Shown here in pieces: positions 16,898-25,825 of a stretch of DNA of 64,000 nt (the stretch's first letter is position 1; every line of letters starts with the position of its first letter). The DNA is taken from contig CAIYMF010000312.1 of the NCBI GenBank assembly GCA_903927265.1, positions 1 through 64,000 of the forward strand, written 5' to 3'. Made by a program: the position numbers and the translations under genes. This DNA comes from an uncultured bacterium. GTDB lineage: Bacteria > Actinomycetota > Actinomycetes > S36-B12 > CAIYMF01. The notes beneath the pieces were generated by a model. The model was not told where the DNA came from and ran no database searches. It was given only the letters and a program-made list of their open reading frames with translations.

Positions 16898-17814
16898 GCG
16901 ACGCTCCTCGGGTCTTCGTCGGACCCGATCCCCTTGACGAAGTGATCGAGGCCGTTCTTTCAAGCGGTTGCGAACTTGCCGACTCACTTGACACCGCTGA
17001 AGCCGTCGTGTGGTTCGGACGCGATCCGGCCGCGCTTGCGCAGGCGCTTCCCGACACGGTGCGCTGGCTTCAGATTCCCGATGCAGGCGCCGAGCGCTGG
17101 TTGGCCAGTGGGCTAGTCGGAGGGTCGTTCGAGGTCACCTCGGCGCGCGGGGTCTATGCACCTCAGATTGCCGAGCATGCACTTGCGCTGATCCTTGCCT
17201 GCGCGCGACGGTTGAGTGTGTACGTGCGCGCAGACGAATGGCAGCCGGAGGCAGCGTCGGTGATGAGCCTTGCCGGCTGTGAAGTGGTGGTCGTGGGCGC
17301 GGGTGGAACTGGCACCACGTTGATCGCAATGCTGACTCCGCTGGGCTGTCGCACTGTCGCCGTAACTCGCTCGGGTCGAGAGGTTCTAGGTGCCTCGGTG
17401 AGCGCTTCGGCCAACGATCTTGACGCGCTGCTTCCAAGCGCTGACGTTGTCGTGATTGCCGCTCCAGCCACTGCTGAAACCGCGCAGTTGTTCAACGCCG
17501 AACGCCTTGACCGGATGAAGCCGACTGCAATCCTGATCAACGTGGCACGCGGGTCACTCATCGATACGGACGCCTTGTTGGCGGTGCTTGATCGCGGACA
17601 CCTCTGCGCTGTCGGACTCGATGTCACCGACCCCGAGCCGCTGCCGGCCGGTCACCCACTCTTCACACACCCGAGGGTCGTGCTCACCCCGCACGTTGCC
17701 AACCCACCCGCGCTGAAGCGTGAAGCATTCGCACGCCATGTCGCCGAGAATTGCGCGCGATTCAAGGCTGGACTGCCCCTCCTCGCGATTGTCGATGAAG
17801 GGCGGGGATATTGA
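16894..17814 (+). CDS. D-isomer-specific 2-hydroxyacid dehydrogenase
   Basis: NAD(P)-dependent dehydrogenase of 306 residues interconverting a 2-oxo acid and its D-2-hydroxy acid. The nucleotide-binding loop is VGAGGTGTT at about 135-142, slightly unlike the usual GxGxxG. Catalytic Arg219 (NVARGS), Glu248 (DPEPLP) and His267 (LTPHVAN) are present. It overlaps the enolase-family gene by 4 nt (ATGA) and ends the dehydratase operon. It could reduce the 2-oxo product of the dehydratases or work in the oxidative direction. Confidence 0.92.
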   Translation: MSDAPRVFVGPDPLDEVIEAVLSSGCELADSLDTAEAVVWFGRDPAALAQALPDTVRWLQIPDAGAERWLASGLVGGSFEVTSARGVYAPQIAEHALALILACARRLSVYVRADEWQPEAASVMSLAGCEVVVVGAGGTGTTLIAMLTPLGCRTVAVTRSGREVLGASVSASANDLDALLPSADVVVIAAPATAETAQLFNAERLDRMKPTAILINVARGSLIDTDALLAVLDRGHLCAVGLDVTDPEPLPAGHPLFTHPRVVLTPHVANPPALKREAFARHVAENCARFKAGLPLLAIVDEGRGY

Positions 17815-17916
17815 TGAAGTGGCCGCTGTGCGCCCTGCCAGATAGCCTCCAAAGAGTTCGACCGTCTGTCAATTCCCGGACGTTGCCGCCCGGGTTCGCT
17901 GCAGGAAGGAACCGCT

Positions 17917-19563
17917 GTGAGTAATACTCATCTCATCCAGCGACCGCTCCCCGAGGTCGTCGATGTGCTCGTCATCGGCGCTGGTGCTTCGGGGTCTGTC
18001 GCCGTTTCCGAACTCGCGCAAAACGGGTTCAGTGTGGCCTGCCTTGAGCAGGGCGACTGGACCCCCGCCACCGAGTTCGCCGGTGACAAGCCCGAATGGG
18101 AGCTGGTCAAGCAGAAGAAGTGGCACCCGAACCCCAACGTTCGTCAAGGGCCGTCGGACTACCCGATTAACACTGACGAATCCGACGTGAACCCGCTGTT
18201 GTACAACGGCGTTGGCGGCAGCACCATCTTGTACGCGGCGCACTGGTGCCGCATGATGCCGTCGGACTTCCAGACGCGCACGCTCGATGACGTCGGAGAC
18301 GACTGGCCCTTCACATACGAGGACCTGCAGCCGTTCTATGAAGAAATGGAACGGACGATGGGCGTGTCTGGACTCGGTGGTGACCCCGCCTACCCGGATG
18401 AGCCGTCCTTCCCGCTGCCTCCGCTTCCACTGGGCAAGGTGGGTCTCAAGGCCGCCGCTGGCATGGACAAGCTGGGCTGGCACTGGTGGCCCGGTGCCAA
18501 CTCGATCGCGTCCAAGGAGATCGGTCACCGGCCTGCCTGCCTGCGCTACGGCGCATGCCTCACCGGATGTCCGGCGGGAGCCAAGGCAAGCACTGACCTG
18601 ACGCACTGGCCTGATGCGCTGGAAGCCGGTGCCCACCTCGTGACCGGCGCTCGCGTACGCGAGATCACGGTCGACGACAAGGGACTAGCTTCCGGAGCGG
18701 TGTACATCGACCGCGACGGCGTCGAGCACACGCAGAAGGCGCGCATCGTCGTTCTCGCCGCCAACGGTGTGGGCACGCCGCGGCTGATGCTGCTCTCGAA
18801 GTCCGAGCAGCACCCCAACGGACTGGCCAACTCGACCGACCTCGTTGGTCGGCGTTTGATGATGCACCCCTACGGTGCGGCTGTTGGCACCTACGAGGAT
18901 GAGTTGGAAAGTTGGCTCGGCCCAGCAGGTCAGATCTTGCACTCGATGGAGTTCTACGAGACCGACAAGTCACGTGGTTTCGTGCGCGGGGCCAAGTGGA
19001 ACCTGATGCCCAGCGGCGGACCTCTTGGCATGCGGTCGGGCTACGGTGGCCGTCCGGTGGATGAGTCCTTCGGAGTGAACTTCCACAAGAACGTCAAGCG
19101 CGTCCTGGGACGTTCGTTCGAGTGGGGTGTCATCGCTGAGGATCTTCCGGATGAGAGCAACCGTGTCATCCTCGATCCGGAACTGACTGACTCCGATGGC
19201 ATTCCGGCACCGAAGCTTCTCTACAAGAGTTCGGAGAACACCGAGAAGCTCATCAAGTGGCACGTCGCGCGTGCGGTGGAGGCCCACGAGGCCGCTGGCG
19301 CTACGTCGATCGAGACGACCGAACTCATGCGTGACTGCGGTTGGCACCTTCTCGGCACTGCCAAGATGGGTAACGACCCGAAGACCTCGGTCGTCAACCA
19401 GTGGGGTGCGGCACACGATTGCCCGAACCTGATCATCATCGACGGCAGCGTGTTCGCGACCTCGTCGGGAATGAACCCCACCGCCACGATCATGGCGAAT
19501 GCATTGCGCTCGATCAGACACCTGGTCGAGAACCGCGCAACCCAGCCCATGTCGGGCGAGTAG
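17917..19563 (+). CDS. GMC family FAD-dependent oxidoreductase
   Basis: Flavoprotein of 548 residues in the glucose-methanol-choline family, oxidising an alcohol. It has the N-terminal FAD-binding motif VIGAGASGSVAVSEL, a GMC-type NGVGTPRLM region, and a C-terminal NPTATIMANALR segment with the catalytic-site region HLLGTAKMG. No signal peptide or twin-arginine motif precedes the FAD motif, so it appears cytoplasmic. It is paired with a small subunit-3-like protein 16 bp downstream, as in gluconate/sorbitol dehydrogenases, but no cytochrome c subunit is nearby. GTG 17917 follows GGAAGGA. Confidence 0.92.
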   Translation: MSNTHLIQRPLPEVVDVLVIGAGASGSVAVSELAQNGFSVACLEQGDWTPATEFAGDKPEWELVKQKKWHPNPNVRQGPSDYPINTDESDVNPLLYNGVGGSTILYAAHWCRMMPSDFQTRTLDDVGDDWPFTYEDLQPFYEEMERTMGVSGLGGDPAYPDEPSFPLPPLPLGKVGLKAAAGMDKLGWHWWPGANSIASKEIGHRPACLRYGACLTGCPAGAKASTDLTHWPDALEAGAHLVTGARVREITVDDKGLASGAVYIDRDGVEHTQKARIVVLAANGVGTPRLMLLSKSEQHPNGLANSTDLVGRRLMMHPYGAAVGTYEDELESWLGPAGQILHSMEFYETDKSRGFVRGAKWNLMPSGGPLGMRSGYGGRPVDESFGVNFHKNVKRVLGRSFEWGVIAEDLPDESNRVILDPELTDSDGIPAPKLLYKSSENTEKLIKWHVARAVEAHEAAGATSIETTELMRDCGWHLLGTAKMGNDPKTSVVNQWGAAHDCPNLIIIDGSVFATSSGMNPTATIMANALRSIRHLVENRATQPMSGE

Positions 19564-19579
19564 AGGAATGGAGACCAGC

Positions 19580-19987
19580 ATGCTTACCGACGAACAGCGT
19601 GCCGTGTACTCGCGGCTTGCCGACGTGCTCATCCCCAGCGCTGAGGGCATGCCCTCAGCCAGTGAGGCCGACGTTCCCACGAAGTGGATCAATGACGCCT
19701 TGGGATACCGCCCCGACCTAGTTCCTGCGTTCTTGCAGGCGCTAGAAATCGGGGCCGATGGCGAAGCTGAGGCGGCCGTCGTGCGCATCAACTCAACGGA
19801 TTCCGTTGCCTTTGATGCCCTCGGCGTTCTCACCTCGGGTTCGTATTTCCTCAACCCGGCGGTCAAGGAGTTGATCGGGTACCCAGGTCAGGTCCCTTCC
19901 CCGGCGTATGACGACACGGCGACGTACATCGACATGCTCGCCGCAGTTGTCGAGCGTGGCCCGATATTCCGCCCGACAGTGACGTAG
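19580..19987 (+). CDS. Gluconate 2-dehydrogenase subunit 3-like small protein
   Basis: Small protein of 135 residues related to the gamma/small subunit of membrane GMC dehydrogenases (Gluconate_2-dh3), with the typical LTDEQRAVYSRLADVLIPS opening and a helical body. The chosen ATG 19580 has GGAG in proper spacing; ATG 19568 is too close to its site. It lacks the Tat signal often seen in this subunit, consistent with a cytoplasmic or non-exported complex with the GMC protein upstream. A perfect hairpin follows the stop. Confidence 0.8.
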   Translation: MLTDEQRAVYSRLADVLIPSAEGMPSASEADVPTKWINDALGYRPDLVPAFLQALEIGADGEAEAAVVRINSTDSVAFDALGVLTSGSYFLNPAVKELIGYPGQVPSPAYDDTATYIDMLAAVVERGPIFRPTVT

Positions 19988-20002
19988 GGCGAGAACTCGA
20001 TC

Positions 20003-20040
20003 GTCACTGTCTGCCCGGCAACGGTCGGGCAGACAGTGAC
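20003..20040 (+). terminator. Perfect 15-bp stem-loop terminator candidate
   Basis: GTCACTGTCTGCCCG pairs without mismatch with CGGGCAGACAGTGAC around an 8-nt loop. It begins 16 bp after the small-subunit stop and lies before the next gene. There is no long T-run, as is common in high-GC bacteria, but this is the strongest hairpin I find in the window and likely ends the GMC unit. Confidence 0.75.
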
Positions 20041-20105
20041 GGCTCTTCCGCACGTGCGGGTATTCCTCGTGGATGACCGCTTCCGACCAGAAAGGGATGC
20101 GTACC

Positions 20106-21329
20106 GTGAACCAGCAGGCCGACGTTGGAATCGTCGGCGGTGGAATCGTCGGGCTCGCTCTTGCTGATGCCTGGCTTGCGCGCAATCCGCAGGACCGCGT
20201 CATCGTGTTCGACAAGGAACCCGCACTCGCTCTGCACGCCTCAGGCCGCAATAGCGGGGTGATGCACGCAGGTTTCTACTACGCACCCGACTCGCTCAAA
20301 GCTCAGCTGACTCGCTCGGGTAACACGATGCTTCGCGAGTTCTGCGCCGAGCGCGGAGTTCCCTTCGTCGAAACCGGCAAAGTCGTTGTGGCGCAATCTG
20401 ACGATGAAATCCCGATTCTTCACACCTTGTACGAACGAGGAATCGCTAACGGTTGCACACTCGAGGTGATTGACGAAGATCGTTTACGAGAACTCGAGCC
20501 GTTGGCGGTGACGCATAGCCAGGCGCTGTGGTCTCCGCTGACCGCTGTGGCCTCGCCGGCCGGTGTCACCGAGGCGTTGGGTGAACGAGTGCGCGATCGC
20601 GGTGGCGTGATTCGACTTGAGGCGGAAGTAACCGGTGCCGGCCCCGGCTGGATTGAGGTCAACGGCACCGAACGAGTGAGCGTGGGTCACATGATCAACG
20701 CCGCTGGGCTCTATGCCGATCGGGTTGCCAAGTGGTTCGGCGTGGGCCTCGACTACCGCATGTTGCCGTTCAAAGGTCTGTATTGGTACGGCAATTGGCC
20801 CAAGGGTCGCCTCCAACGTCAGGTGTACCCCGTACCTGACCCGCGCAATCCATTCCTTGGAGTGCATCTGACGGTGACGGTTGATGGATTGGCCAAGATC
20901 GGCCCCACCGCCATTCCAGCGTTCTCTCGCGAGGACTACGGCAAGGTCCGAGACATCGTGCCGAAAGAGACATGGCAGATTCTGGGTCTCTACCCGAAGC
21001 TGATGACCAGCAAGGACCACAACTTCGCCGGCTTGATGCGCACCGAGTTCCCCAAGTACGTCCGCAGTCACTTGATCAAGCAGGCGCAGGGCATGGTTCC
21101 GTCGGTAGAACCCAAGGACTTCACTGTGCGCGGTAAGCCAGGGGTGCGCGCGCAGATGTTTCATGTGCCCACACGCAGGCTCGAGATGGACTTCGTGGTT
21201 GAACCGGGTGACAAGTCCACGCACGTTCTCAACGCGGTGTCACCTGCGTGGACAAGTTCGTTGGCCGTAGGCGAGTACGTCGTCAATCGAATCCACACCG
21301 ATGGCTTGACCGAATCCGTGAAGGGTTGA
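20106..21329 (+). CDS. lhgO: FAD-dependent oxidoreductase, L-2-hydroxyglutarate oxidase-like
   Basis: DAO-family flavoprotein of 407 residues resembling LhgO, which oxidises L-2-hydroxyglutarate to 2-oxoglutarate. It shows GIVGGGIVGLALA at the N-terminus, then ALHASGRNSGVMHAGFYY, a family-typical block, and FKGLYWYG in the substrate domain. GTG 20106 lies a proper distance after AAAGGG, while ATG 20097 abuts it. In this block a related 2-hydroxy acid could be the true substrate. It heads a unit with a cyclase, a GlcG-like protein and an SDR. Confidence 0.85.
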   Translation: MNQQADVGIVGGGIVGLALADAWLARNPQDRVIVFDKEPALALHASGRNSGVMHAGFYYAPDSLKAQLTRSGNTMLREFCAERGVPFVETGKVVVAQSDDEIPILHTLYERGIANGCTLEVIDEDRLRELEPLAVTHSQALWSPLTAVASPAGVTEALGERVRDRGGVIRLEAEVTGAGPGWIEVNGTERVSVGHMINAAGLYADRVAKWFGVGLDYRMLPFKGLYWYGNWPKGRLQRQVYPVPDPRNPFLGVHLTVTVDGLAKIGPTAIPAFSREDYGKVRDIVPKETWQILGLYPKLMTSKDHNFAGLMRTEFPKYVRSHLIKQAQGMVPSVEPKDFTVRGKPGVRAQMFHVPTRRLEMDFVVEPGDKSTHVLNAVSPAWTSSLAVGEYVVNRIHTDGLTESVKG

Positions 21330-21365
21330 GACGCATGATCCACACGTCAATCAGGAAGGCCACTC

Positions 21366-22172
21366 ATGGCTGTGCATGACCTCGTCACCGCTCTGTCATC
21401 GGCGACACTGTTCGATCTTGAGCATGATCGCTACACGGGCGCTGCAATCTACCCCGGACACTGGCCCGGTTTCGTGTACACGTTGCACCGACACCACGAA
21501 ACCGTCGAAGGTCAGCACCGCACGAGTGCATCGGGCACGATCATGATGGCCGAGCATTCGGGTACTCACATTGATGCGTTGTGCCATCAGGCACTCGACA
21601 TGGAAATGTTCGGCGGCATCCGGGTGACTCCCAGTGTTCAGACTCCACGAGGGTTTACTCAATTGGGTGTCGAGACCATCGCCCCCATCATGCGTCGAGG
21701 TGTGTTGCTCGATGTCGCGCGTGCGCGCGGGGTTGATTTCCTCGAAGCCGGCTATCTGGTGACCGCCGAAGATTTGCAGGCCGCAGTTGACGTGCACGGT
21801 GTCGTGATCGAGGAGGGTGACTGCATTCTCGTGCGCACCGGGTGGGGTCAAAACTTCGAAGACGCCGAGGCCTACCTCGATGCAGCGGGCATCAGCGCTG
21901 AAGGAGCCCAGTGGCTCGCGGATCACAAGCCGTTTCTCTGCGGCGCCGATAACGTGGCGTTCGATTACCCCGACAATGTCGACATTGAACTCGGGCTCCT
22001 GCCGTCGCACACCATTTTGATCGTGCGCAACGGCATCTACATCGTCGAGAACCTCAACCTTGAGGAACTCGCACACTCGGCACACAAGGAGTTCCTCTTC
22101 CTGTGTATGCCTCTCAAACTCCGCGGAGTCACGGGCTCACCCGTGCGTCCCGTGGCGATCGCACAGAACTGA
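21366..22172 (+). CDS. Cyclase family protein, copy 2, with canonical metal motif
   Basis: Metal-dependent hydrolase of 268 residues. Unlike the other three copies it has the canonical metal motif HSGTHIDALCH (about residues 59-69), the pattern of kynurenine formamidase and isatin hydrolase. It is also the shortest and closest to the typical family length. ATG 21366 follows AGGAAGG. It lies between the LhgO-like flavoprotein and the GlcG-like gene. It is predicted to open a cyclic amide, imide or lactone; the substrate is not identified. Confidence 0.9.
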   Translation: MAVHDLVTALSSATLFDLEHDRYTGAAIYPGHWPGFVYTLHRHHETVEGQHRTSASGTIMMAEHSGTHIDALCHQALDMEMFGGIRVTPSVQTPRGFTQLGVETIAPIMRRGVLLDVARARGVDFLEAGYLVTAEDLQAAVDVHGVVIEEGDCILVRTGWGQNFEDAEAYLDAAGISAEGAQWLADHKPFLCGADNVAFDYPDNVDIELGLLPSHTILIVRNGIYIVENLNLEELAHSAHKEFLFLCMPLKLRGVTGSPVRPVAIAQN

Positions 22173-22198
22173 CGACCCAACCCTAGGAAGGAACCAAT

Positions 22199-22615
22199 AT
22201 GAGCAACGTGACACTTGAGATGGCCCAGAAGGCCATTGACGCTGCAATCGCGAAGGCAATCGAAATCGGTTCACCCTCATCGATCGCCGTGATCGACGCA
22301 GGCCGCGAACTCGTCGGCTTCGCCCGCATGGATGGCGCCCTCCTCGCGAGTGTGCAGATTTCGCAGGCCAAGGCATACACCGCTCGTTCGCTGAATGCCG
22401 CCACGCAGGACTATGGCGCATTCGTTCAGCCAGGTGCCCCGCTGTTCGGGCTTGACGTTGCGCACATGGCCATTGGTAAGCCCCTCATCACCTTCGGTGG
22501 CGGCGTGCCGATCACGGTCAACGGCGAGGTTATTGGCGCTGTCGGTGTCGCTGGTGGATACCCCGACCAGGACCACGAAGTCGCGTCGGCTGGCGCGGCG
22601 GCGCTGGAGGGCTGA
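22199..22615 (+). CDS. GlcG/HbpS family heme-binding-like protein
   Basis: Protein of 138 residues of the GlcG/HbpS (DUF336) family, recognised by its AIAKAIEIG helix, SIAVIDAGRELVGFARMDGA strand-turn-helix, and the C-terminal GGVPITVNGEVIGAVGVAGG. Family members bind heme or corrinoid-like ligands or act with glycolate oxidase, and often accompany hydroxy-acid oxidation genes as here. ATG 22199 follows AGGAAGG. It ends 3 bp before the next SDR start. Function in this cluster is unclear. Confidence 0.88.
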   Translation: MSNVTLEMAQKAIDAAIAKAIEIGSPSSIAVIDAGRELVGFARMDGALLASVQISQAKAYTARSLNAATQDYGAFVQPGAPLFGLDVAHMAIGKPLITFGGGVPITVNGEVIGAVGVAGGYPDQDHEVASAGAAALEG

Positions 22616-22618
22616 TCG

Positions 22619-23386
22619 GTGGCTGACTTCCGTCAGTTAGTCGGCAAGCGGGTCATCATGACCGGCGGTGCCGGCAATATCGGTCGCGCCTCGGCGATTC
22701 TGATGGCACAGCACGGTGCGACGGTTGCCATCGGCGACCTGGACATCGATGGTGCCAACGAGACCGTCGAGATGATCAAGGCTGATGGAGGCTCGGCACT
22801 CGCCGTGCGAACTGATGTCTCGAATGAGGACGACATTGCTGCGTTCGTTGCGGCGGCCGTCGACTTCATGGGCGGCATCGACGTCGGCTTCTTCAACGCC
22901 GGAATCCAGATGTCAGGCGCGGTTGAAGGTTTTGACGCCGACCGGTGGGATCGAATGTTCGCGGTGAACCCGCGGCATTCCTTCCTGATGGCCAAGCACA
23001 CCGTGCCGCACCTGCGCAACGCTGGCGGGGGCGCGCTTGTGCTCACGTCATCGATCGCCGGTGTGAAGGGTGGACCGGGTATGACGGCCTACTCAGCGTC
23101 GAAGGGTGCCATTGTCGGCTTCGGCCGTGCCCTTTCTGCTGAACTGGCGCCCGACAACATCCGCGTCAACGTGCTGTGCCCCGGCTGGGTCGACACCCCG
23201 TTCAACCAGCCGGCGATCGACTTTATGGGCGGCAGTGAAGCCCAAGCCGAAGTGGTGAAGTCGATTGTTCCGCTGGGACGTCAGGCGGCACCTGAGGAAA
23301 TGGCCGAGGTGGTCGTGTTCCTGGCATCTGGAATGTCGTCGTACATGACCAACCAGATCATCATCGCCGACGGCGGTATTTTCTAA
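22619..23386 (+). CDS. SDR family oxidoreductase
   Basis: Classical short-chain dehydrogenase of 255 residues with TGGAGNIG cofactor motif, FNAG in place of NNAG, serine strand LTSSIAG, and YSASKG active site. GTG 22619 is only 3 bp after the GlcG-like stop, indicating translational coupling. A 11-bp hairpin follows the stop at 23405-23434. Confidence 0.92.
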   Translation: MADFRQLVGKRVIMTGGAGNIGRASAILMAQHGATVAIGDLDIDGANETVEMIKADGGSALAVRTDVSNEDDIAAFVAAAVDFMGGIDVGFFNAGIQMSGAVEGFDADRWDRMFAVNPRHSFLMAKHTVPHLRNAGGGALVLTSSIAGVKGGPGMTAYSASKGAIVGFGRALSAELAPDNIRVNVLCPGWVDTPFNQPAIDFMGGSEAQAEVVKSIVPLGRQAAPEEMAEVVVFLASGMSSYMTNQIIIADGGIF

Positions 23387-23404
23387 TCCCGTTCGCATCC
23401 CGAC

Positions 23405-23434
23405 GGTGTGCGGTGTCGTAGGGCACCGCACACC
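23405..23434 (+). terminator. Perfect 11-bp stem-loop
   Basis: GGTGTGCGGTG and CACCGCACACC pair around an 8-nt loop, 18 bp after the SDR stop and before the VOC gene at 23472. No T-run. It probably separates or attenuates the LhgO-cyclase-GlcG-SDR unit from the following genes. Confidence 0.65.
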
Positions 23435-23471
23435 ATCAGGCCACACGCGCGACACGAGCGAAGGACACAGA

Positions 23472-23831
23472 ATGACTGACGAATACCCCCGACTCGAACG
23501 CCTCGCAATCGCGGTACCCGACCTCGACACGTGGGTCACGCGCTGGGAGTCAATTCTTGGCCCGGGCTTCGATGTATTCAGCGTGAATCTAGGTGGCAAC
23601 GATGTGCGCGTCGGTATTCACCCAGGTGGCATCGAGTTGCTGGAAGTTCCGGATGCAGAGCCCAAACTGCGCAGTTTCCACCTTCGGGTGCGCGACATGG
23701 ATGCAGCGACGCCGGCATTCGAAGAACTTGGCTGGACGGTGACCCCGATGGCTGTTGTTCAAGGTCGGCGGCAGAGCATCGTCGTCGCTGACGGTTTGCG
23801 CGTTGTACTGGTCGAAGTGAAGGACGAGTGA
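23472..23831 (+). CDS. VOC superfamily protein, short
   Basis: Glyoxalase-fold protein of 119 residues, one VOC module. It starts RLAIAVPDLDTWVTRWE, typical of the fold but again without the usual first-strand metal His, and contains HLRVRDMDAATPAFEELGW. ATG 23472 follows GAAGGA. Its stop overlaps the enolase-family start by 4 nt (GTGA), so the two proteins are made together. A role as a metal-dependent isomerase or lyase is possible but unproven. Confidence 0.82.
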   Translation: MTDEYPRLERLAIAVPDLDTWVTRWESILGPGFDVFSVNLGGNDVRVGIHPGGIELLEVPDAEPKLRSFHLRVRDMDAATPAFEELGWTVTPMAVVQGRRQSIVVADGLRVVLVEVKDE

Positions 23832-25003
23832 CCGATATTGCTATTGCGGAGGGCGCGAACCTCCGCGTTGACCGCGTGCGAGCGGCCACGGTTCGTCATG
23901 CCCTTGATGTACCGCTGCAATTTGGCAGGTGGCGTATCACCCATCGCGAATTCGCAGTGGTCAGAGTCGACACGGTCGACGGCGCGTCCGGGTTTTCGTA
24001 TGGGCTCACCCGCGATGGGCCGGTCGCAGCGATCATTGCTCGAAGCATTGCGCCCGTCTACGAAGGCGCTGACGTGGCTCATCCGTCGGCACTCTTCAGG
24101 CAATGCCGGGCTACCGCACATGCGGTGTTGTCTTCGGGTGCGGGACTTCGCGCGATCTCGCTGGTTGACGTCGCACTGTGGGATGCGCTCGCTCGCCAGA
24201 GACAGCAACCGATTGTCGAACTTCTTGGTGGTCGGCCCACTCCACGTCCGGTGACTTCGATTATTGGTTACCCCGCCGTGATGACTCCCGATCAGGTGCA
24301 CGAGGAAGTGCTCGGGTTGGTGTCGCAGGGATGGCGTCAGTTCAAAGCCCCTGTCGGCCCCGAGCGGGAACTCACCATTGCCCGTTTGAAAGCGGCTCGC
24401 GCTGCGGCGCCGGACGGCTGGGTGGGACTCGACGGTAACTACTCCCTGCACGACATTGACGATGTCGTTGATCTTGAAGGTCGAGTGCGCGATCTCAACC
24501 TCGGCTGGATTGAAGACCCGCTGCCACAAGGCGACGCCGCAGCGATGGCACGTCTGCGTGAACGCATCGGTACGCCGATCGCTGCCGGCGATGATCAAGG
24601 CGGCGCCTACTTCCCCGACGCACTGCTCGCCACCCGTGCGATCGATGTGCTGCGTGTCGACATCTGCGCCAACGGTGGGCTCACCGGACTCGCGACGGTC
24701 GTTGAGAAGGCGAAGGTGGCAGGTATCCCCGTGTCGCCGCATATGTTTGCCCACTTCCACACCCGTGCGCTCGATGGGCTGGGCGTCGAGAGTTACTCGG
24801 GCGAGTGGGGCATTCCAGGTGCTGGCGTTCACCCCATGGACGACGCACTAGAACAGCCGGTGGTAGTCGACGGAGTGATGGAACCGTTAGCTCAAGAGGT
24901 GGGCTTCGGTCGCGTGGTCAGTCCGCGGTGGATTGCTGATCAGACGGTTGACGATCCGCAGGGTGCGCTTGAGCAACTTCCCGATGATGTGTGTGTGAAC
25001 TGA
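23828..25003 (+). CDS. Enolase-superfamily protein with altered KxK motif
   Basis: Enolase-superfamily (mandelate racemase/muconate lactonizing-like) protein of 391 residues. Metal ligands Asp202 (LDGN), Glu229 (WIEDP) and Asp255 (AGDD) and the opposing His305 (SPHMFAH) are visible. The base motif reads FKAPVG: Lys173 is kept but the second lysine of KxK is replaced by Pro175, leaving a His-only or single-Lys active site. This points to a different stereochemical course or substrate from the enzyme at 15761. It is co-translated with a VOC protein and followed by SDR and zinc alcohol dehydrogenase genes. Confidence 0.88.
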   Translation: MTDIAIAEGANLRVDRVRAATVRHALDVPLQFGRWRITHREFAVVRVDTVDGASGFSYGLTRDGPVAAIIARSIAPVYEGADVAHPSALFRQCRATAHAVLSSGAGLRAISLVDVALWDALARQRQQPIVELLGGRPTPRPVTSIIGYPAVMTPDQVHEEVLGLVSQGWRQFKAPVGPERELTIARLKAARAAAPDGWVGLDGNYSLHDIDDVVDLEGRVRDLNLGWIEDPLPQGDAAAMARLRERIGTPIAAGDDQGGAYFPDALLATRAIDVLRVDICANGGLTGLATVVEKAKVAGIPVSPHMFAHFHTRALDGLGVESYSGEWGIPGAGVHPMDDALEQPVVVDGVMEPLAQEVGFGRVVSPRWIADQTVDDPQGALEQLPDDVCVN

Positions 25004-25028
25004 TGAAACGACGAGAGGGTGTGAGCAC

Positions 25029-25799
25029 GTGAGTGCAGTGGATCGCTTCAGGTTAGACGGCAAGGTTGCATTAGTGACCGGCGCTGGCCGAGGACTAGGT
25101 CAAGGAATCGCCGTGGCGCTGGCTGAAGCAGGTGCCGACGTCATTGTGATGAGTCGAACTCAATCCGAACTTGACGAGACTGCCGCGATCATCGAGTCGG
25201 CCGGAGTCAAGGCGCACACACTCATTGCCGACTTCTCTGATGTCGAGCAGGTCGCAGGCCACGCGGGCACAGCATGGCAGTGGCAGGACCGCATCGACAT
25301 CGTGGTTCCGGCGGCAGGAATGCAGATTCGTCGACTCGCTCATGAGTTCTCGGCGGCCGAATTCCGACTCATGATGGATGTGCACCTCGCCGCCCCTTTC
25401 CTCCTGTCGGCCGCGGTGGGTGAGAAGCAGATCGCTGCGGGTATTCAGGGGCGCCACATCTTCATGGGGTCACTGTCGAGTCGCATCGGTCTTCCCAACG
25501 TGGTGCCTTACGGTGCCGCCAAGAGTGGCGTGACTGGTCTGGTGCATGGGCTCGCTCGCGAGTGGGCGCCCCACGGCATCACGGTCAACGCGGTGTTGCC
25601 TGGCTACTTTGACACCGCGCTCACCAAGACCTTGTTCGCTGACAAAGCTCGCTACGACTGGGTGATGTCACGCATTCCAATGGGGAAGTTGGGCGATGCC
25701 GAAGACGTGGCGGCCGCCTGTGTGTACTTGGCGTCTGACGCCGCAAAGTACGTCAGTGGCGAATGTCTCGCCGTCGATGGTGGTTGGCTCGCGTCGTAA
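25029..25799 (+). CDS. SDR family oxidoreductase
   Basis: Classical short-chain dehydrogenase of 256 residues with TGAGRGLG cofactor motif, SLSSRIG serine strand and YGAAKSG active site. The usual NNAG is VPAAG here. It resembles gluconate 5-dehydrogenase/2-deoxygluconate dehydrogenase-like SDRs, which suits its neighbours (enolase-superfamily enzyme and zinc alcohol dehydrogenase). GTG 25029 lies after GAGAGGG. Confidence 0.9.
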   Translation: MSAVDRFRLDGKVALVTGAGRGLGQGIAVALAEAGADVIVMSRTQSELDETAAIIESAGVKAHTLIADFSDVEQVAGHAGTAWQWQDRIDIVVPAAGMQIRRLAHEFSAAEFRLMMDVHLAAPFLLSAAVGEKQIAAGIQGRHIFMGSLSSRIGLPNVVPYGAAKSGVTGLVHGLAREWAPHGITVNAVLPGYFDTALTKTLFADKARYDWVMSRIPMGKLGDAEDVAAACVYLASDAAKYVSGECLAVDGGWLAS

Positions 25800-25825
25800 C
25801 GCGGCCCCGAGATTGAGGAGTTGGA

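Noticed and set aside
16169-16987. Antisense open frame opposite the first enolase-family gene
   Set aside because: Shadow of a gene with an intact KxK motif; no ribosome site or domain.
23759-24832. Antisense open frame opposite the second enolase-family gene
   Set aside because: No family motif; the + strand gene has conserved metal ligands and a coupled start.
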